A stretch of 28,750 bases of DNA. Source: an uncultured Clostridium sp. (GTDB taxonomy: Bacteria; Bacillota; Clostridia; TANB77; CAG-508). Both the position numbers and the translations under genes were made by a program. A model generated the notes under the pieces. That model did no database searches. It was not told the DNA's origin and was given only the letters and a program-made list of their open reading frames with translations. Within the stretch, counting starts at the first letter, position 1; the number at the start of each line of letters is the position of its first letter. Where the stretch lies: assembly GCA_900556975.1 (NCBI GenBank), contig USQZ01000021.1, forward strand, positions 1-28,750, given 5' to 3'. Shown here in pieces: positions 23,182 through 28,750 of the stretch.

Positions 23182-23832
23182 ATGAAAATAAAAGGAATTT
23201 TTTATAAAAGTTTAGAAGAAAATCCAGAAGAACCTTACAATTATTGTATATTGGAAAGAAATGAATTTGAACATGAGTTTGATCAAAACATAACAGTCAA
23301 AGATTTTATATATTTTATTGTTAATCAATACTGCTATGAATGTAATTATGGGGATATATGTTGTGAAATGATTTCTTTTTTCAAAAAAGAATTTGAATTT
23401 AGATTTTCTTTGAGTAAAAAGAAACTAAATGAAAGATTAATAGATGTATTTGAATATCGAATTAAAAGAAATAAGCCAATTATAATGATGGATGTTCCAG
23501 AATATATAGGTGGAGGATGTTGGGGAGAATCAAATGGACTTAGGTATTATATTAATTCTAATGAGAATATTCATACATATGAACCACATGTTCATGTAAA
23601 AACTTTTTCAAAAGAATATACAGATAGGATTAAAATTATTGAATGTGAAATTATGGAAGCTAAAAATAATAATAAACAATTATCGAGTGAACTTAGAAAA
23701 AGGGCTGTTGCTTTTATAAAAAAGAAACAAATATATTTTTTGGAAAAATGGAATGATCATACTAATTGCTCTTATATTGTAGATATTGAAAAATATAAAA
23801 ATACTGGAGATATAGAGTATATAGCTAAATAG
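23182..23832 (+). CDS. Protein with a C-terminal DUF4160-like domain
   Basis: 216 residues. The C-terminal part reads GLRYYINSNENIHTYEPHVHVKTF (PHVH at 135-138) and ends with FIKKKQIYFLEKWNDHTN. This order, a short strand with PHxHV and then a helix ending LEKW, is the pattern of DUF4160 proteins, often found with DUF2442 partners in putative toxin-antitoxin pairs. The N-terminal 100 residues are unassigned, with several Cys (YCYECNYGDICCE). AGAGGA precedes the ATG, 63 bp after hsdR. Fragments of a possible partner gene follow. Confidence 0.55.
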   Translation: MKIKGIFYKSLEENPEEPYNYCILERNEFEHEFDQNITVKDFIYFIVNQYCYECNYGDICCEMISFFKKEFEFRFSLSKKKLNERLIDVFEYRIKRNKPIIMMDVPEYIGGGCWGESNGLRYYINSNENIHTYEPHVHVKTFSKEYTDRIKIIECEIMEAKNNNKQLSSELRKRAVAFIKKKQIYFLEKWNDHTNCSYIVDIEKYKNTGDIEYIAK

Positions 23833-23836
23833 ATAA

Positions 23837-24015
23837 CTAGAATTTAATAAGTATAGGATAAAAGAAGAATTTAAAATACTTATTAATGAAAAATATGATA
23901 TAAAGTTAGATAAAGCCCTGAAGAATTTTGAGGAATAAAGATAGTTTATGAGAAATCAAAAGAAATTTTGGAAGATGAAAAAGCTGTATATAAAAGTAAA
24001 TTTATTGTGTTATAA
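23837..24015 (+). pseudogene. Decayed small gene
   Basis: Two adjacent frames read like protein: LEFNKYRIKEEFKILINEKY... up to a TAA at 23936, then in another frame VYEKSKEILEDEKAVYKSKF up to 24015. Both are charged and helix-like, but there is no start codon, an in-frame stop and a frame change, so this looks like the remnant of a gene, perhaps a partner of the DUF4160-like protein. The remaining gap to 24077 holds only the possible promoter at 24034. Confidence 0.35.
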
Positions 24016-24033
24016 AAATAAGTGTTTATTAAA

Positions 24034-24062
24034 TTGACAAATGATATGAAAATTCATATAGA
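24034..24062 (+). promoter_or_regulatory. Possible promoter TTGACA-17-TATAGA
   Basis: A consensus TTGACA (24034-24039) is 17 bp before TATAGA (24057-24062). The -10 abuts the ribosome binding site of the next gene, so the transcript would have a leader of only about ten bases. Spacing is good, position is odd. Confidence 0.4.
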
Positions 24063-24076
24063 GGTGATACGATACT

Positions 24077-24922
24077 ATGGAGCTAACATGTGAAGGTATT
24101 GATAAGGAGATAAAGCGAAAATTTATAAATAAATTAAATAGAAATTGCAAAAATGGTTTGATAAAATTAGAAGAAAATAATGTTAAGCATAGAGAAACAT
24201 TAGGTTTGCTAAATCAGTCATATAATACAATAAGGAATGCAGAGATGAATTTAAAAAAATATAATTTTGTTGATGCTAATTCATTGTTAAGAGCTGCATT
24301 AGAATATATGATAATGGCTGTAATGATAGAAGAGGATGAAAGAATTTTTAATGAATTTGTGATATTGCCTTCAATAGATAATCCGTTGAAAAGAAAATAT
24401 ACAATTGTAAATACTTTGATATGTAAATTTGCTGAAAAAATAAAAGTTATCTCTACAGAAATTTTTGAGGAGTCTACGTCAAAAGATGTACAGAATTTAT
24501 TTATAGAAGTATATGACTTATTGTGTAAATATACTCATGCTAGTTTAGTAGTAAGTATATTTAAAGAGATTACAATGGATGAAGAAAAAGAAATATTAAA
24601 ATTATTGATGAGTTATGTGTTGTATTTTGTAAAAATAATATTATTGGATACTATTATTTATTTAAATAATGGTAATGGAATGCATATAACTGTATATACG
24701 TTAGTCGGGTGTATGATTTTAAATTGGCAAAAAATTTCTTTGATTGTTAATAAAAATAATGTGGATATGAAAAAGTTTACGAAGTTATTGTACTGGGATA
24801 CTGTAAATAATGAATTGTTTAAATCTTTTAATAAAAAAATAAAAGATTTGGTAAATGATGAAATTAATATGATAGATAGAAATGATATAGTTAAATTTAT
24901 AGATAATTTTATAAGTAGTTAA
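24077..24922 (+). CDS. DUF5677/HEPN-like helical protein
   Basis: 281 residues, all helical. The core SLLRAALEYMIMAVMI (about 70-85) and a later FIEVYDLLCKYTHAS carry the R...E and Y..LC.Y.H pattern of DUF5677-type proteins, whose fold is HEPN-like. The C-terminal half has two hydrophobic helices (LLMSYVLYFVKIILL and VYTLVGCMILNW) that may touch the membrane or pack internally. Such proteins appear in abortive-infection loci, but no catalytic RxxxxxH can be pointed to. GAGGTG lies ten bases before the ATG. Confidence 0.5.
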   Translation: MELTCEGIDKEIKRKFINKLNRNCKNGLIKLEENNVKHRETLGLLNQSYNTIRNAEMNLKKYNFVDANSLLRAALEYMIMAVMIEEDERIFNEFVILPSIDNPLKRKYTIVNTLICKFAEKIKVISTEIFEESTSKDVQNLFIEVYDLLCKYTHASLVVSIFKEITMDEEKEILKLLMSYVLYFVKIILLDTIIYLNNGNGMHITVYTLVGCMILNWQKISLIVNKNNVDMKKFTKLLYWDTVNNELFKSFNKKIKDLVNDEINMIDRNDIVKFIDNFISS

Positions 24923-25059
24923 GAAGATGTAGTAAAAATTTTGATATTGTTTTAGTATGTTTATATATTAAAAAATGTATTACATGTGTATTGAAAGTAC
25001 AGATTTTTACATACATGAAGAAAATGGATGAGTAGAAGTAAGTATAGATTGGAGAAAAA

Positions 25060-25986
25060 ATGGCGATTGGAAAGTTAGAAGAAGTGGATATTAGAGAATT
25101 GTGGAAACATGAACAATATGATTTTTCGGAATGGTTATCTAAAAAAGAGAATATAGAGAATTTGAATGATATACTGGGATTGACACTCGTTGATATAAGT
25201 AAAGAAACCTATGTTGGCTCATATAGATGTGATTTGTTTGCAAAAGATGAAACAACAGGAATAAAGGTTATAATAGAAAACCAACTCGAAATGTCTAATC
25301 ACGATCACTTAGGCAAAATAATTACATACGCATCAGGATTGGATGCTAGGGTTATTGTATGGATTGTAAAAGAAGCGAGAGAAGAGCATAGAAGTGCTAT
25401 TGAATGGTTAAATAATAATACTAATAGTAACATTAATTTTTTCTTGATAGAAATTCATGCGTATAAAATAGGAAATTCAGATAATGCACCTATGTTTCAA
25501 GTTATAGAACAACCAAATGATTTTATAAAAAATAATAAATCAACTAATAGCAATGATACTATGAATAAATCACAATCACAAAGATTGGAGTTTTGGAATC
25601 AGTTTAATAATTTTCTTATTGAAAGAGGAAAGCCTTTTAATATTAGAAAAGCTACAACAGATCATTGGTATAATGTTGCAATAGGAACTAGTGATGCTCA
25701 TATAGATATTACATTGGTAAATAAAGATTCAGTAATAGGCATAGAACTATATATAACAAATAATAAAGAATTATTTGATAAGTTATATCAAAAGAAAGAT
25801 GAAATAGAGGCAGATTTAGGATTAGAATTAGACTGGAGAAGGTTAAATAATAGTAAAGCTTCAAGAATAGTTACTTTTATAAAAGGTTTAAATTTTGATA
25901 ACCATAGTAACTATAATGAATTAATGAATAAAACAATTGATTTAGCTGTATTGATGAGAGATACATTTAAGAAATATATAAATTAA
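25060..25986 (+). CDS. DUF4268 protein with N-terminal PD-(D/E)XK-like nuclease domain
   Basis: 308 residues. The N-terminal domain reads VGSYRCDLFAKD (D58), then VIIENQLE (E73, Q75), HDHLGKIITYASGLDARVIVW and EEHRSAIEWLNN, the signature of a NucS-like/PD-(D/E)XK relative with Gln in place of Lys. The C-terminal part from about 175 (RLEFWNQFNNFLIERGKPF... IGIELYITNNKELFDKL) is a DUF4268 domain. Proteins of this kind sit in restriction and defence loci and probably act on DNA; the exact activity is unknown. GGAG lies upstream of the ATG; its own terminator follows. Confidence 0.8.
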   Translation: MAIGKLEEVDIRELWKHEQYDFSEWLSKKENIENLNDILGLTLVDISKETYVGSYRCDLFAKDETTGIKVIIENQLEMSNHDHLGKIITYASGLDARVIVWIVKEAREEHRSAIEWLNNNTNSNINFFLIEIHAYKIGNSDNAPMFQVIEQPNDFIKNNKSTNSNDTMNKSQSQRLEFWNQFNNFLIERGKPFNIRKATTDHWYNVAIGTSDAHIDITLVNKDSVIGIELYITNNKELFDKLYQKKDEIEADLGLELDWRRLNNSKASRIVTFIKGLNFDNHSNYNELMNKTIDLAVLMRDTFKKYIN

Positions 25987-25997
25987 TAATACATAAG

Positions 25998-26046
25998 AAA
26001 AGCAAAATATTAATGTATAATAATACAGGATTATTTTGCTTTTTTA
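25998..26046 (+). terminator. Intrinsic terminator
   Basis: AAAAGCAAAATA and TATTTTGCTTTT form a perfect 12-pair stem around a 22-base loop, ending in TTTTTTAA. It ends the DUF4268 transcript. Confidence 0.8.
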
Positions 26047-26067
26047 ATAAGAGAGGAGAAACATAGA

Positions 26068-27840
26068 ATGTTTATAGGTAGAAATAAAATAGAGATAATA
26101 AATGAAGAAGATAATATAAAAAGGGAAGTAATATATAAAAAGCCAGAAATCTTAATGATAGATTGTGATAAAGAAGAAAGTGATAAAATAAAAGAAAAGG
26201 GATTTAATATTGAATTAGGAACTTTTGGAAAAAAGTATAAAATAATAGATCAGTATGGCAATAAAAAAGTTGCTTTGAATAATAAAATAGGTAATATTAT
26301 AGAAAAAGATATAGTTGTAATAGATATGAAACAAAGAAATACAAATGAGGAATATAATCTAGAAGATTTAGAAAATTTGGAAGATGGAACTTATATAACA
26401 ACTCATGAAAGACAAAAGGAATTTAATCCAATTAATATATCATCAAAATTCTATGTAGAAGAATTTGAAAAATTAAGAAATAAGGATAGTATAACTATAA
26501 TTTTTGCAGATAGAGAAATAAAAGAAAGTTATGACATAACTACATGGAAAAATAGATGTTATAGTAATCAATATGAAACGATATCTAATTATGATTTCTT
26601 ACCATTTAATATAAATCCCTCAGAAAGGCATTTTGAAACTCAAAAATTTAATATTGTTGCAGAAGGAATATTTAAAGACATTTTCAAAAATTATAAAGGA
26701 AAAATATCTAGCAGATGTACATTTTACATTAATAATTATGAAAATAAAAATACAGCAAAATTGTTAGAAAATATATATGGCGATTTAATAGGATATTTTC
26801 AACTTTTTGAAGATAAAAATGGAATAAAAAATACATTAATTGTATTGCCACAATGTGAAAATAAGAGCTTAATAATAGAAAATATACTAATGGAAATTTT
26901 ACCGTTCTTTTATCCAGAAATATTTAAAGATTTTGTTAAAGATACCTGGATGGATAAAGAAGAATATATGTTACCAGAAATAAAAGATATTATTAAAGAA
27001 AAAGAATATATAGAAGAAGAATATAAAAAAAGGTTAGATGAAATTAATCAAAGGATAAAAGAGAAACAAGAAGAAATCAAATATTTATATAATATAATAA
27101 GTTCTACTGGAACAGGGGATAAACTAGTAGAAAATATAATAAAATGCTTGGAATATCTGGAATATACAAAAGTAGATGACTGGGATAAGGTACGAGAAGA
27201 TGATGAAAAAGAAGAGGATATACATATTTATAAAAATGAAAAAGAATATTTTATAGCCGAAGTAAAGGGGATAAATGGACCTGCAATTGAGGATGATTGT
27301 AATGTTATTGTAAAATATAAATCTAGGAATTGTTCTAAGCTGAAAATTCCAAGCATACATGGAATTGTATTTGTAAATTATCATAAAAATGTTGAACCAA
27401 ACCAAAGGGAAGAATTAGGTTTTACTTCAAAAGAGATAAAAGATGCTATAAGAGATGAGTATACTCTAGTAGGTACTTATGAATTATTTAAAGCTATAAG
27501 ATTGTGCCAAGAGAATATAATAAGTAAAGAGAGTATAAGAAAAGCTCTAGAAACACCAGGAATTTTTAAAGCAATTCCTATATCTTTTGAACAAATTGGA
27601 AAAATAGAGAATATATTAGATAAAATTAATGTTATATGTATACCTTTAGAGTGTGACAAAATAAAAGTAAATGATGAATTATTAATAATAGAAGACAATA
27701 ATTATTATAAAGCAAAAATAGTAAGCATGATGGTAAACGAAATTGGTGTTGAAGAATCAAAAAAGGGAGATAAGGTAGGAATAAAAATAGATAAAGATAT
27801 ACCAAAAGTAAAATCAGCACAAATATATTTAATAAAATAG
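26068..27840 (+). CDS. Large PD-(D/E)XK nuclease-like defence protein
   Basis: 590 residues. The N-terminal 300 residues are beta-rich and unassigned. A coiled coil lies at about 308-345 (EYKKRLDEINQRIKEKQEE). A restriction-like domain at about 352-480 has D384 in EEDIHIY and E398/K400 in YFIAEVKG, a typical D...ExK site. The last 70 residues (IKVNDELLIIEDNNYYKAKIV...KKGDKVGIKI) resemble a small beta-barrel as in translation-factor domain 2. The long sensor-like N terminus plus nuclease suggests a single-protein restriction effector. AGAGGAG precedes the ATG. It is followed after seven bases by a HEPN-like gene. Confidence 0.65.
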   Translation: MFIGRNKIEIINEEDNIKREVIYKKPEILMIDCDKEESDKIKEKGFNIELGTFGKKYKIIDQYGNKKVALNNKIGNIIEKDIVVIDMKQRNTNEEYNLEDLENLEDGTYITTHERQKEFNPINISSKFYVEEFEKLRNKDSITIIFADREIKESYDITTWKNRCYSNQYETISNYDFLPFNINPSERHFETQKFNIVAEGIFKDIFKNYKGKISSRCTFYINNYENKNTAKLLENIYGDLIGYFQLFEDKNGIKNTLIVLPQCENKSLIIENILMEILPFFYPEIFKDFVKDTWMDKEEYMLPEIKDIIKEKEYIEEEYKKRLDEINQRIKEKQEEIKYLYNIISSTGTGDKLVENIIKCLEYLEYTKVDDWDKVREDDEKEEDIHIYKNEKEYFIAEVKGINGPAIEDDCNVIVKYKSRNCSKLKIPSIHGIVFVNYHKNVEPNQREELGFTSKEIKDAIRDEYTLVGTYELFKAIRLCQENIISKESIRKALETPGIFKAIPISFEQIGKIENILDKINVICIPLECDKIKVNDELLIIEDNNYYKAKIVSMMVNEIGVEESKKGDKVGIKIDKDIPKVKSAQIYLIK

Positions 27841-27847
27841 GTGTAAT

Positions 27848-28483
27848 ATGAAAGAAAGCAAAAAACAAATATTAGAGGATTTAAACAATAGAGTTATACA
27901 ATACCAAAATAGTATGACAAAAATAATAAAGAATGATAAAACTTTACACACAAAAACTGTAATAATCAATACTATCTTACAAAGAAGTTTATCAATTATT
28001 GATGCATATCAAAGATTATTGACAAGCAATAATGTATTAATACTAAATTCTTTAATGCGTCTGCAAATAGATAATTGTATTTTTATTTATGGCATATATT
28101 TATTATGCAATGATGGAAATGATATTGCAGAGATATATAAAGATATATTTATTAATAGAAAAAGATTATTTGAATATAAAATCAATAAAAAAGAAAAACT
28201 ATATGATACATTTATTATAGAAAGAATTAATAATGATATTCCAAATTTTAAAGAATTATATGAATTTTGTTGCAGATTTATACATTATTCAGATACAGCG
28301 AGCTATTTAACTATGGAAGCTAAAGAAGAATTAATTATTGAATTTAATCTTTCAACCAATTATAGACGTTTTAAAAAACAAACTATTATTAATGGAAAGA
28401 GTTTTGTTGAAGTGAGTAAACTTGTATTAATAATGATTAGCAAGTATTGGAATAATATTGATTTAGGAAAACCTTTAATTTAA
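27848..28483 (+). CDS. DUF5677/HEPN-like protein, partner of the nuclease
   Basis: 211 residues, helical. The core LNSLMRLQIDNCIFIYGIYLL and later FKELYEFCCRFIHYSDTAS repeat the R...E/D and Y..xC.xxH.S pattern seen in the 24077 gene, pointing to the same HEPN-like fold. The overlap of pattern is by eye. AGGTG lies five bases before the ATG, at the end of the nuclease gene, so the pair is co-translated. Confidence 0.55.
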   Translation: MKESKKQILEDLNNRVIQYQNSMTKIIKNDKTLHTKTVIINTILQRSLSIIDAYQRLLTSNNVLILNSLMRLQIDNCIFIYGIYLLCNDGNDIAEIYKDIFINRKRLFEYKINKKEKLYDTFIIERINNDIPNFKELYEFCCRFIHYSDTASYLTMEAKEELIIEFNLSTNYRRFKKQTIINGKSFVEVSKLVLIMISKYWNNIDLGKPLI

Positions 28484-28531
28484 AGCAAACAATTGAATAA
28501 TTAAAAATATAATATATAAATAAAATAAAAA

Positions 28532-28582
28532 TTTAAAGGGGCGATTTTAACACCAAAAGTGATGAAATTGTCCTTTATTAAA
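28532..28582. terminator. Hairpin between convergent genes, probably bidirectional terminator
   Basis: TTAAAGGGGCGATTT pairs with AAATTGTCCTTTATTAA with one bulge and two G-T pairs. A and T runs on both sides suit termination from either direction. Confidence 0.55.
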
Positions 28583-28633
28583 TACCTTATATATTTTTTA
28601 TAAATTTGAAAAAACTTTGGAAAACATATTTAA

Positions 28634-28750
28634 TTAATTATCAGTACTACCACCAATCAACTGCACCCCATCACAAAATCCATTTCTATAATACTTTTCA
28701 TTCCAATAATCACAATAATCTAAAAAATTATCATCAAGTTTATGTAATTG
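28634..28750 (-). CDS. C-terminal end of a minus-strand gene, unknown
   Basis: The minus strand is open from the window edge to a TAA at 28636-28634, giving 38 residues that include LDYCDYWNEKYYRNGFCDGVQLI. The composition and the motif FCDGVQLI look like genuine protein of a small uncharacterised clostridial family. The N terminus is outside the window, so no function is offered. It is the only clear minus-strand gene and marks the end of the + strand defence island. Confidence 0.65.
   Translation of the reverse strand, partial: QLHKLDDNFLDYCDYWNEKYYRNGFCDGVQLIGGSTDN

Overview
The window is about 28.7 kb of very AT-rich DNA (my rough impression is near 70-75 % A+T). It has strong AGGAG-type ribosome binding sites, sigma-A-like promoters (TTGNNN-17-TATAAT, often with an extended TG -10), U-tailed intrinsic terminators and a tandem tRNA-Asp/tRNA-Phe pair. 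This suggests a low-GC Firmicute, most likely an uncultured clostridial lineage. Almost every gene is on the + strand; the only clear minus-strand gene is a fragment at the right edge.

Layout. (1) 1-181: end of a tRNA operon. (2) 345-3614: chromosomal-looking genes: two small membrane-anchored proteins, a CapA-like metallophosphatase and an HD-domain hydrolase, with a palindromic MITE-like repeat cluster at 1348-1683. (3) 3641-6200: a Nudix hydrolase behind a promoter carrying two copies of a palindromic operator, then a SWIM zinc-finger protein. (4) 6364-10817: an Xre-Fic protein, a metallopeptidase-like gene split by an apparent frameshift, a small unknown gene, a HIT-family protein and a short coupled ORF. 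(5) 10814-28483: a dense defence island.

The island holds, in order: an ABC-three-component-like (ABC-3C) operon (small leader ORF, restriction-like effector, winged-helix middle component, Rad50/SMC-like ATPase); a defence-associated reverse transcriptase resembling DRT2 with a structured noncoding leader; a complete Type I restriction-modification operon (hsdM, a HEPN-like accessory gene, hsdS, hsdR); a DUF4160-like protein and a decayed gene; a DUF5677/HEPN-like protein; a DUF4268 nuclease-like protein; and a two-gene unit of a PD-(D/E)XK nuclease plus a second DUF5677/HEPN-like protein. The ABC-3C and Type I operons start from nearly identical promoters.

The most striking observation is in the leader of the reverse transcriptase (14722-15019). 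Its antisense strand carries an extended -10 box, a GGAGG ribosome binding site, an ATG and one stop-free frame. A consensus -35 (TTGACA) sits at the far end of that frame, downstream of the -10 instead of upstream. If the reverse transcriptase copied this segment as head-to-tail repeats, a repeat of 153 nt would place the -35 exactly 17 bp before the -10. Because 153 is a multiple of three, the same repeat would make the frame endless. This is the logic of the published DRT2/neo mechanism, where a toxic gene exists only after rolling-circle reverse transcription. The geometry is read from the sequence; the mechanism is inferred.
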